From positions 431,228,501 through 431,292,500 of the forward strand of contig CM028129.1 in the NCBI GenBank assembly GCA_016271365.2: 64,000 nt of DNA, given 5' to 3'. Of this stretch, positions 55,465 to 64,000 are shown piece by piece. Source of the stretch: Neoceratodus forsteri. Lineage: Eukaryota > Chordata > Ceratodontiformes > Ceratodontidae. A model generated the notes under the pieces. The model saw only the letters and a program-made list of their open reading frames with translations. It was not told the origin of the DNA and did no database searches. Positions within the stretch are counted from its first letter, which is position 1; every line of letters begins with the position of its first letter. Made by a program: the position numbers and the translations under genes.

Positions 55465-56530
55465 CCTCCGACCAGTGGGTTCACAAGCTCATAGAACACG
55501 GGCACTCTATAGAGTTTGTGTGCACCCCTGGACAGGCCCCCACCCTCATCCCATCACTCAGCAGGACATGCAGGCCTCATCCAGCAGGAGATTCAGGCAC
55601 TGCTGTCCAAGAAAGCCATAGAGCCCGTTCCTCCACAGAAGAGAGGCACTGGGTTCTATTCAAGCTTCTTTCTGGTCCTGAAGAAGTCGGGAGACTTGAG
55701 GCCAATCCTCTATCTCAGTGACCTGAACCTGTCAGTCACATACAAACATTTTAGGATGGTCACATTGCACAACCTGATTCCCATGCTGCGTCAGGCAGAC
55801 TGGCTTGCATCCCTGGATATGCAGAATGCTTACCTCCATATACTTAATAGCCAAAGGTCATCGAAAATATTTTTGGTTTGCATTCCAAGGTGAACACGCC
55901 CAGTTCAGGGCCCTGCCCTTTGGTCTCTCTTCTGTACCAAGGGTGTTTATGAAGTGCCTGGCGGTAGTTGCCACAGAACTTTGCAGGATGGGACATGACA
56001 TGACATGTTACCATACCTGGACAACTGGCTACTCTTAGCACACTCCAGGCTGCCATCCAGGACACCTGCGACCTGTTCTGGAGCCTGGGGATTACCATCA
56101 ACCCAGTCAAGTCATCCCTCAGTCCTGCATAACTCCTGTCATTCATCGAGGTGCTTCTAAACACTGTTCAAGGTTGGGCCTTCCTACCTCTAGACCGGGC
56201 AGAGTGCATTCGGGCTCTAGCCAGGCAGATTTATTCTGTCTCCACCTTGCCAGCCAGATTGCTTCTCCAGCTGTTGGGTCACATGGCGGCTGCCATTGTT
56301 ACCGTCCCCTTTATAAGACTCCGGATGAGGACCATTCAATGGACTCTTCGGGTACAGTGGGACCAGAGGTGGGACGACCTGGACATGCTAGTCTCCGTAA
56401 CGGGAGCCGGTCCACAAGGAACTCTACTGGTGGACGATGTCCCCTGCCTTACAGGAGGGGATCCCCTTTCAGAAGGAAGCTCCCAGACAGGTCCTGACTA
56501 TGGACCATAATGGAGCCGGTTTGCAAGAAA
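55461..56530 (+). pseudogene. DIRS Pol: RT and start of RNase H (A4)
   Basis: Open piece 55516-55893: IQALLSKKAIEPVPPQKRGT, FYSSFFLVLKKSGDLRPILY, SLDMQNAYLHI. A shift near 55850 moves to FQGEHAQFRALPFGLSSVPR and VFMKCLAVVATELCRMGH. The active site at 56014-56025 reads YLDN, as in A1. 56151-56400 gives VQGWAFLPLDRAECIRAL and LLGHMAAAIVTVPFIRLRM. RNase H begins but is cut off at the C2 junction. Confidence 0.82.
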
Positions 56531-56543
56531 CTCTGCTGTTATC

Positions 56544-57101
56544 ATGGCACACTTCTCTCTTGCCCTCCTAGGGTCATTAGATGAAGTCCTCCCTCATTTC
56601 CCGGCGGACATGCAGACCACAGTGAAGCAGGTCTGTGATCAGGACCGTGCTGTTTCCAAACAGCAGTTCCAGACGGCCCTGGACATTGGAGATTCCTGTG
56701 CCTGCTCTTTAGCAGCCACAGTGGCCACTCACCACAGGGCTTGGCTGAGGCTATCCTCCTTCCCAGCGGATACCCACCACAAGTTAGCTGATATGCCCTT
56801 CCTAGGCACTGACCTCTTCGGTCCAGGAGTGGCTGGTCACTTCCAGTACATAGAGCAGTCCAATGCCATTTTGGATGCTACCTCTGTGAAGGGTTCTTCG
56901 GGCAACAACCAACAGAAGCGCAAGAAGAAGCCTTTTCGGCACTCTTCTCCTGCAGTTAGGCAGCCCTCCTATCAAGGAGGCCAGCAGCAACAGCAGGCTC
57001 AAGCTTGGCACCCCAGGCCCAAGCAGGGTCCTCAACAGCCCCGTAAAGGAGGCCGAGGTGCCAGTCCAGGAGCCTCTTCTTCCTCTAAGCCTGCTCAGTG
57101 A
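56544..57101 (+). pseudogene. DIRS Gag C-terminal part (C2)
   Basis: Open for 185 codons, beginning MAHFSLALLGSLDEVLPHFP. Contains DSCACSLAATVATHHRAWLR, KLADMPFLGTDLFGPGVAGH and YIEQSNAILDATS, then a basic Gln-rich tail with KRKKKPFRHSS and GGQQQQQAQAWHPRP. Almost identical to C3 63073-63640. The apparent Met is internal to the ancestral frame, since C1 and C3 continue upstream without a break. Confidence 0.82.
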
Positions 57102-58780
57102 TGGGTTGGGGGTTGCCACCCCTACACCCATCACGCCAGCTCTGGGTCCTCCCGTGGGGGGGCCGGCTCTGCCACTTTCTTTCCGCCTGGTCCGATACCA
57201 CCTCGAACAGGTGGGTTCTAGAAGTGGTCGGCCAGGGACTGCCTCTGGAATTCGAGCAGTACCCTCCCAGCCGAGTCCGCGCCCCTCGGGAGGAAAGGAT
57301 CTCAGCATGCACTCAAGTCGGCTCTTCGAGATAACATTGCTGAGCTCCTTCGCAAGGAGGCAGTAGCTTCAGTGCTGGATCCTCCTACAGACCCAGGCTT
57401 TGAGTCCAGGTACTTCCTGGTGCCCAAGCGGACGGAGGGTTGGTGCCCCATCCTAGGTCTCCATGACCTGAATCAATATCTCAGGTCTCACACCTTCTGG
57501 GTGGTAACTCTGAACCAGATCATACCATCCCTGGAGCGAAACTTGTGGTTCTGTTCACTGGATCTGCAGAACATGTTCTTCCACGTCCCAATCTGTCCAT
57601 CCCATCAGCGGTTCCTCCACTTCAGGGTCGAGGGGACCCTGTACGAGTTCCGAGCTATGCCATTCGGCCTGTCATTGGCCCCAAGGGTCTTCACCAAGTG
57701 CATCGCAGTGGTGGCAGCCCATCTCCGGCATTGAGGAGTTCGAATCTACCCTTATCTCGATGACTGGCTCTTGGCAGATTCCTCCTTTCAGGAGGTGGAG
57801 AGATCCAGGGATCTGGCTCTTCGAACCTTCTCCCAACTAGGCCTCCTGATCAACGAGGCCAAGTCGGAACTCGTACCCTCTCAGGTGATGGGCTTCATCG
57901 GGGCAGAGCTCGACTCTCGACAAGCCAGTGCTCGGTTCCTGGTGGACAGGTCGGAGGTTCTTTTCTCCTTTGCCCAATCATTTCTGGTTGGGCATTTGCA
58001 CTCTGCCCGGGACTTCCTGCACCTTCTGGATTACATGGTGGCATGCACCTCAGTGGTCCGTTGGGCCAGATGGCACATGCGCCACCTCCAATGGGAGCTG
58101 GCCACTCAGTGGACTCAGCGCCATGGTCATTTCGACCAGCTGATCACTGTGACCTGGAAGATGTGGTACGCTCTGCAATGGTGGACCGCCCCTTAACGGT
58201 TGCAGGAAGGAATCCCGTTTGTCCGCCCCGGGTCTACGGTCATTCTTACGACCGATGCCTCTCTCGTGGGCTGGGGAGCCCACATGGGGGACTGCAGAGC
58301 CCATGAGTTCTGGACCCCCGAGGAGTCCTGATGCCACATCAACCTGTTGGAGCTCAGAGCAGTCAGACTGGTGGCATCAGCTTTCGCTCCTTAGCTCGGG
58401 GTCAAGTGGTTCAAGTCCAGACGGACAATACCATGAGCATGTACTACCTCAACAAACAGGGTGGCACACACTCCCATCTGCTTTGCAAGGAGGCGCTCGG
58501 CATCTGGACCCTTGTCAGCTGGTTGGAGGTGGATCTCCTAGCCATTCATATGGCAGGAGTCTCGAACCAGCAGGCGGATGCTCTGGTCACTCCATTCTGA
58601 GGTAGCTTACAACTTGTTCTCCTGTTGGGACAAACTGATGGTGGACCAGTTTGCCTCCAGGGAAAACACCAAGCTGAGGCTGTATCATGCCCGCCCCCCC
58701 CTCAGCAGAGCTCACTGCAGGGGGATGCCTTCTCAAGGCCGTGAACCCCAGGCCTCTTCTATGCCTTCCCACCATTTCGC
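57090..58780 (+). pseudogene. DIRS Pol: RT, RNase H, MT-like tail (C2)
   Basis: Pol-like coding overlaps the Gag end. Open 57372-57734: RYFLVPKRTEGWCPILGLHD, SLDLQNMFFHVPICPSHQRF, AMPFGLSLAPRVFTKCIAVV. A single in-frame TGA at 57732-57734 is followed in the same frame by YLDDWLL (57753-57764), LGLLINEAKSELVPSQVMGF and LDYMVACTSVVRWARWHMRH to a stop at 58194. RNase H: LTTDASLVGWGAHMG (about 58245), VQTDNTMSMYYLNKQGGTHS (about 58415), MAGVSNQQADAL. The MT-like tail has MVDQFASRENTKLRLYHARP. Fewer lesions than A copies, suggesting a younger element. Confidence 0.85.
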
Positions 58781-60040
58781 TTGATCCACAAGGTGTTACT
58801 CAAGGTGAGGAGGGACAAGGCGAAGGTGATCCTGGTAGCTCCAGACTGGCCGTGCCAGTTCTGGTACTCAGATCTCCTCAGCCTCAGCTGCAGGCCCCCG
58901 GAGTGGCTTTGTACACACCTGGACCTATCTCTGAACCAGGGGAAGGTTTTCCATCCAGTCCCTCGACCCCTGCACCTGACAGCCTGGTACCTGAGCGGCT
59001 AGAGTTCCAGGCTTTGGGTCTTTCTGAGGATGTCTACACCGTAGTGGAGGCATCTCAGAAGGAATCGACCAGGAAATGTTATGCCTTCAAATGGAAAAGA
59101 TTTTCCATTTGGTGTCAGGGTAAGAGTCTGGACCCCTTATCCTGTTCTGTGGCTAACATTCTCGACTACCTTTGGTCTCTCTCCAAAGGGGCCTACGGTC
59201 ATCGACCCTTAGGGTGCACCTGGCAGCCATTTCTGCTTCCCGGGCTTGGGCTGGTCAGCTGACACTGGCGCAGGAGACAGTGATTGAGCACTTTTTCAAA
59301 GGCCTGGATCACATATTCCCTCCCGGTGCATGAACCTCCACCTCTGTGGGATCTCTTGCTGGTTTTGGCAAAGCTCATGGGCAAGCCATTCGAACCCATG
59401 CACAAGTGTGAGCTTTCACACTTGTCGTGTAAGATGGCTTTACTGGTGGCTATCATGTCAGCCAGAAGGACAGAAGAGCTCCAGGCACTTTTGGTGGACT
59501 CCCCTTATCTGGTCTTCCACAGAGACAAAGTTGTCCTGTGCCCCCACCCAAAATTCCTACCTAAGGTGGTGTCAGAGTTTCACCTTAACCAGGTGTTAAC
59601 TCTGCCAGTATAGTACCCCAATTACACCTCGGACGCCGAGTACAGGCTCCACACCTTGGACCTGAGACGTGCTTTCTCCTACTACAAGGAGAGGACAGCG
59701 AAAATTCGGGGAGAGGTTCACCAGCTGTTTGTCACCTATGCAGAAGCTGCTTCTGGCAGACCTGCAGCCAAATGGACCATTGCAAGGTGGATTACATCAT
59801 GCATAGGTCTGTGCTATTAGTTGGCGGGCAAGGAGCCTCCCAGAGGGATACGAGCTCATTCTACCCACAATACTGCTGCATCGGTGGCTGCTTCCAGGGA
59901 CATCCCTATCTAGGAAATATGTCGGGCTGCTACCTGAAAGTCAACAAACACCTTTATTACCCATTACCACATCAACCTTAAGTCACGCCGGGATGCTGGT
60001 TTTGGGGCCTTGGTTCTCCAATCTCTTTTTCCCAAGTAGG
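58780..60040 (+). pseudogene. DIRS tyrosine recombinase (C2)
   Basis: 58687-59262 includes the core-binding domain: ALGLSEDVYTVVEASQKEST, KCYAFKWKRFSIWCQGKSL, VANILDYLWSLS, then a shift. 59284-59613: PPLWDLLLVLAKLMGKPFEP, Arg I block AIMSARRTEELQALL, YLVFHRDKVVLCPHPKFLPK and a TAG at 59611-59613. Downstream pieces give QLFVTYAEAASGRPAA and HSTHNTAASVAASRDIP (HxxR changed to HSTH), with a stop in place of the Trp of AATW, then FITHYHINLKSR with the candidate Tyr. Inactive. Confidence 0.83.
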
Positions 60041-60084
60041 GTGTGTGTGCCTTGTCTCCCTCCTCCCGGAGAACTGCTTGGAGT

Positions 60085-60200
60085 CTGTCAGAGAGTGTGG
60101 ATGAACAAAATATCCACGCTCCTAGAAAAACAGGTTACTCACCTATAACAGTAGTTCTAGGAGTGGTATATGTTGTTCATCCACACGCACCCACCTGACC
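60085..60200. repeat. ICR of C2
   Basis: GAGTGTGGATGAACAAAATA and TCTAGGAGTGGTATATGTTG flank CCTAGAAAAACAGGTTACTC, the same centre as in C1 despite the separate history. Confidence 0.88.
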
Positions 60201-60407
60201 TCCCCGGCTTTAGGCGCACAACCTTGCTTCCAGCGGGCTAAGATCTGGAGTCATGGGGTGGAACCGAGGTATTTGCCACCCAGGTGGGTGGGAGAAGCCA
60301 GCTCGAAGACTTCCGGCAAGATTTAAAGGGGAAAGGGACATGCCAGAGAGTGTGGATGAACAACATATACCACTCCTAGAACTACTGTTACAGGTGAGTA
60401 ACCTGTT
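60201..60407 (-). repeat. Right ITR of C2
   Basis: Matches the C1 and C0 right ITRs, ending TAGAACTACTGTTACAGGTG then AGTAACCTGTT. A4 recombinase coding resumes immediately afterwards. Confidence 0.87.
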
Positions 60408-60993
60408 CTTTTAGTTGCCATTGTTTCCACTCAAAGGATTTCCGAGCTGCAGACCCTGATGTGTAAGGAGCCTTATTTGATTTTTACAAAGACGGGGTAG
60501 CTTGCATACCAATCCTAAGTTTCTCCCCAGAGTTGTGTCTGAAATGACACTGAACCAGGATGTTCAACTTCCAGTCTACTACCCTGAACACTCCAGTTGG
60601 GGGTGGCGCTTCTCCACATGTTGGAGCGTTCATCGCGCGTTGCGATTTTACTTGTCTAGGACCAGGGACTAGATCGGTCTGACCAGTTGTTTCCTTTTCC
60701 CACGCTCCTTGGGCAGCCCGGTTTCCAAGCAGACCCTCTCTAGGTGGCTGGTACACTGCATGACATTCTGCTACCAAAAGCATAACAAACCTCTTTCAGG
60801 CCCGATCAGGGGTCATTACACCAGAGTGGTGGCAGCCTCCTTTGCAGCCCTCAAGAGGATCTCAACTACGGACTACTATGCGGCAGCCACATGGCACTCA
60901 GTCCACCCTTTCATCAAGCACTACAGTCTAGACATCACCTCTAGATGCAGAACGGGTTTCGGCCTAGCAGTTCTACAGGGTCTGATCTCCTGA
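60408..60993 (+). pseudogene. DIRS tyrosine recombinase, C-terminal part (A4)
   Basis: Starts at the Arg I block: VAIVSTQRISELQTLMCKEP-like coding, then the FHKDG region. Open piece 60709-60993: GSPVSKQTLSRWLVHCMTFC, the box GHYTRVVAASFAALKR with the HxxR His and Arg intact, AAATWHSVHPFIKHYSLDIT with Trp and candidate Tyr, and AVLQGLIS at the stop. The second half of the catalytic domain is therefore intact at sequence level even though the gene is split. Confidence 0.82.
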
Positions 60994-61079
60994 GGGTATA
61001 CTCTTTCCTTCCTCTGTTTCTCTCCTACCTCCCTGGCAGTTGTCTTCAGTTTATATTGCTTGGGACTCAGTCCTATATG

Positions 61080-61176
61080 ATACCTGCTGCAAGAGCTTCC
61101 TCTCGAAATAAGATAGTACAGTTATGTAAGAACTTACCATTACAGTAGATCTTGAAGATGCTCTTGCAGCAGGTAT
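61080..61176. repeat. ICR of A4
   Basis: ATACCTGCTGCAAGAGCTTC and GATGCTCTTGCAGCAGGTAT around AGTTATGTAAGAACTTACCA. The left half is complementary to the A4 left ITR at 52661-52695. The A4 right ITR was not found before C3 begins. Confidence 0.87.
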
Positions 61177-61352
61177 TCCCTACCTCCTTCCCCTGGGGAA
61201 TCTCGCTCTGCATTCGCCGAGCGTTTTTTCTGTCTAGCTGCTGGATCAGAAATTGTCTTTTGCTTTTGTTCCCACTTAGATCGCGGGTGTTCCATCTGTC
61301 AGTGCATCTGGCGGTACAAGAACTGGAGCACGCTGGGGACCGCCGCCAGAAG

Positions 61353-63553
61353 ATGATGTGCACCAATCCCCAACCCTGGTGTGTCTATTGCCTAGGTGTC
61401 GGACATGACACCACGTCTTGTACTTTTTGCCTGGCCTTCCATCCCAATGTTCTGGATGACTGCGAGGCACGCCTAAAATTGGGGAGACTGAAGAAAAGGA
61501 ACATGCCGGTGAAATCGAATGAGGGGAGGTGGGTGGTTTCCATGGCCGTGGGATCTGCCGAGCAGCTGGAGGAGATGAAGGCATTTGAGGAGGAAGCAGC
61601 TCAAGCTTCGGCCAGGTGAAGCTTTTTTGTTCCACTCAACCGTGGCTCTACTTTTACGGGCTCCTTCAGGGAGTTTTGCCAGTCTCTCCCCACCAGGGTT
61701 GAGGCGCCCTCGGGCTCACACTCCTTCCGCCCTCAGAAGAGAGATAAGGACCCTAAGTTCGACTAAATGGAGATGCTCCTGGGACTGAGAGAGGTCAGAG
61801 TCCCAGGAACACACGGTCTCGACTTCGGTCGAGATCGCTTCCTTGGCCACAGGCTTTATGGACCTTCTGTCTGGCCAAGCCAAGACTAAGGAAATGACTG
61901 AACTGGCCAAGATTACTCTTGACCCGATCGAGCCTTTATCGCCGACTCCGGTCGACGAATCTTTAGAAAGGACTCCGGTCCATTTCTTTCCCGATGAGGA
62001 GACACTGCCCTCGGGTGTCCTGATCGAGGAAACTGTACTGGAACCTCGGTTTTCACTGACTCCAGTGACTCCTGATCGACTGAACCGACCCCGTTGATCT
62101 CGATCGAGGACCAGGACCCCTTCGGTCGAACGGCCGAAAAAGGGCCACAGACACTCTAAGAAGAGGCGCCGCCACAGATCTTCATCCTCCTTGGACGTGA
62201 AGAGGCTTTGACGGAAACTTCCCTCAATGCTATGAGGATCTTATGTGGCAACAGCTGATTTTGACTGGGCAGAAGCCGGCAGTGCCTACCACCCCAGCCA
62301 TCACTTGGCTCCTGCCTCCAAGGCCGACACCGACCTCTCCAGAACCGAAGGCCTCGGTTCCACCGCCCATGGGGCCAGCCCGTATCCCGGCTCAGCCTAT
62401 TCCAGTCTCTCCACCAATTTTGGTGGAGCCACCGCCTAAGCAGCCTCAGGGAAGGGCTCCCTTGAAAGAGGACCGACCAGACACCGGGCTTCCCCAACAT
62501 CTGTTGATCACGGTAGTCCCCGATCGCCCTCGGCGTAACGAGGGAGTCCTAGGCGGGAGACCGTTGTATCCCAACTCTCGGACGCGGACGACACTGGATT
62601 ACACTCTCATCCTGGGGATGATGAGTCATCCATGGCAGAATCAGAGGAAGGCCCTTCCTCCTTTCAGGGCATCCTCCGCCTGATCTCCGAATCCACCGGA
62701 ATGCCCCTGGAGCCCATCCAGGAAAAAGGCGGAGTTCCCCCTTACAGATACCCTCAAAAGGGGAGATACCCCGACAGAGGCTTTTCCAGTGACCGAAAGC
62801 CCGGCCCATGAGCTTTGGCAGCGTCCTGCTTCCTGCCCAGGTCCGTCTGCCCATATGGACCGCAAGTATACAGTGCCCATGGGGTCCCTGGTGGGGTTCA
62901 CAGAACATCCTATGGCCGAAAGCCTAGTGACTGCTTCTGTGTTCAGACATACTGGTAGCTCAGCCAACACTGATCGACCCCTGGACAAGGAATTCAAGAA
63001 TATGGACCATTCTGCCCGTAAGATCTATGCGGCCTCCTCCTTAGGCCTTCATCAGTCCAGCACGGCTGTTATCATGGCACACTTCTCTCTCGGCCTCCTA
63101 GGGTCATTAGATGAAGTCCTCCCTCATTTCCCGGCGGACATGCAGACCACAGTGAAGCAGGTCCGTGATCAGGACCGTGCTGTTGCAATACAGCAGTTCC
63201 AGACAGCCCTGGACATTGGAGATTCCTGTGCCCGCTGTTTTGCAGCCACAGTGGCCACTCGCCACAGGGCTTGGTTGAAGCTATCCTCCTTCCCAGCGGA
63301 TACCCAGCACAAGTTAGCTGACGTGCCCTTCCTAGGCACTGACCTCTTTGGTCCAGGATTGGCTGGTCACCTCCAGTACATAGAGCAGTCCAATGCCATC
63401 TTGGATGCTACATCTGCGAAGGGTTCTTCGGGCAACAACCAACAGAAGCGCAAGAAGAAGCCTTTTCGGCACTCTTCTCCTGCAGTTAGGCAGCCCTTCT
63501 ATCAAGGAGGCCAGCAGCAACAGCAGACTCAAGCTTGGCACCCCAGGCCCTAG
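61353..63553 (+). pseudogene. DIRS Gag-like protein (C3), frameshifted
   Basis: The ATG at 61353 starts MMCTNPQPW and a complete finger CVYCLGVGHDTTSCTFC (61380-61430), then KLGRLKKRNMPVKSNEGRW and an acidic segment to a stop at 61617-61619. The middle (61620-62780) lies in changing frames and is Pro/Glu-rich. 62789-63553 is open for 254 codons: Gag core with MAHFSLGLLGSLDEVLPHFP, DSCARCFAATVATRHRAWLK and the KRKKKPFRHSS basic tail. A TAG at 63551-63553 cuts the tail short relative to C2. Confidence 0.8.
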
Positions 63554-63599
63554 CAGGGTCCTCAACAGCCCCGTAAAGGAGGCTGAGGTGCTGGTCCAG

Positions 63600-64000
63600 G
63601 AGCCTCCTCCTCCTCTAAGCCTGCTCAGTGATGGGTTGGGGGTTGCCACCCCTACACCCATCATGCCAGCTCTGGGTCCTCCTGTGGGGGGGCCCGCTCT
63701 GCCACTTTCTTTCCGCCTGGTCCGATACCACCTCGAACAGGTGGGTTCTAGAAGTGGTCGGCCAGGGACTGCCTCTGGAATTCGAGCAGTACCCTCCCAG
63801 CCGAGTCCGCGCCCCACGGGAGGAAAGGATCTCAGCATGCACTCAGTCGGCTCTTCGAGATAACATTGCTGAGCTCCTTCGCAAGGAGGCAGTAGCTTCA
63901 GTGCTGGATCCTCCTACAGACCCAGGCTTTGTGTCCAGGTACTTCCTGGTGCCCAAGCGGACGGAGGGTTGGCACCCTATCCTAGATCTCCATGACCTGA
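63600..64000 (+). pseudogene. DIRS Pol N-terminus (C3), partial
   Basis: Collinear with C2 57060-57480. Coding includes the RYFLVPKRTEGWHPILDLHD block at the window edge, where C2 reads GWCPILGLHD. Only the region up to the first RT motif is present, so its state cannot be judged. Confidence 0.75.

Larger units (their letters stand above)
52661..56530 (+). mobile_element. DIRS retrotransposon A4, left segment
   Basis: Left ITR from 52661 (TCTTACTTCGAGAGGAAGTT, inverse of the A4 ICR start), gag, RT and part of RNase H, then an abrupt change at about 56530 into family C2 Gag. A4 sequence returns only at 60408, in the recombinase, so the rest of RNase H and the first part of the recombinase are missing. 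Confidence 0.85.
56537..60407 (+). mobile_element. DIRS retrotransposon C2, left-truncated
   Basis: Begins inside Gag (TGTTATCATGGCACACTTCT at about 56538), continues through Pol and recombinase to an ICR (60085-60200) and right ITR ending at about 60407. Left ITR and Gag N-terminus are absent. Sits between A4 segments. Confidence 0.87.
61230..64000 (+). mobile_element. DIRS retrotransposon C3, runs off the window
   Basis: Family C Gag and the first part of Pol. No C-type left ITR is recognised between the A4 ICR and gag, so the left end is truncated or diverged. 63050-64000 is almost identical to 56530-57480 of C2. Confidence 0.83.

Overview
This window is eukaryotic, repeat-dominated DNA with no recognisable cellular gene, tRNA, rRNA or CRISPR. 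Nearly all of it is retrotransposon, mostly DIRS-type tyrosine-recombinase retroelements (gag, reverse transcriptase/RNase H, tyrosine recombinase, inverted terminal repeats and an internal complementary region, ICR). Two near-complete CR1-type LINEs, a LINE fragment, two copies of a MIR-like tRNA-SINE and a TTAA-flanked foldback MITE also occur. DIRS elements from several families together with tetrapod-type CR1 suggest a large-genome vertebrate such as a salamander, caecilian or lungfish. That is inference; no host gene fixes the species.

I sort the DIRS copies into families by terminal sequence: A (A1-A4), B (B1), C (C0-C3), D (D1) and G (G1, G2). Layout: A1 occupies 1-5654. B1 (5655-11448) lies between the ICR and right ITR of A1; A1 resumes at 11449, is interrupted again by G1 (11694-15162) and ends near 15220. 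A2 (left end lost) runs to about 19808. D1 (19811-25511) abuts half of a family C ICR plus a C right ITR (25512-25765). After a poorly defined stretch with a solo A-type ITR come the MITE (27118-27296) and A3 (27301-29304). A3 is split by the large composite C1 (29305-44954), which itself carries two minus-strand CR1 LINEs and a SINE; A3 then resumes to 46745. G2 (46862-50690) holds a LINE fragment and is followed by a second copy of part of its own gag region. A4 (52661-56530 and 60408-61176) is interrupted by left-truncated C2 (56537-60407). C3 begins near 61230 and runs off the window.

In a working DIRS element Gag would package the RNA, RT/RNase H would make DNA, the ICR would template joining of the termini into a circle, and the tyrosine recombinase would integrate the circle without target duplication. 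All long coding regions here carry stops or frameshifts, so no autonomous copy is evident, though several domains remain open and readable. The most interesting signals are a dyad-symmetric sequence at the element termini and ICRs that recurs across families, a conserved Cys/His finger in the Gag N-terminus of unrelated families, inward-facing TATA/initiator arrangements in the ITRs, and two independent copies of a family with gag but no pol.
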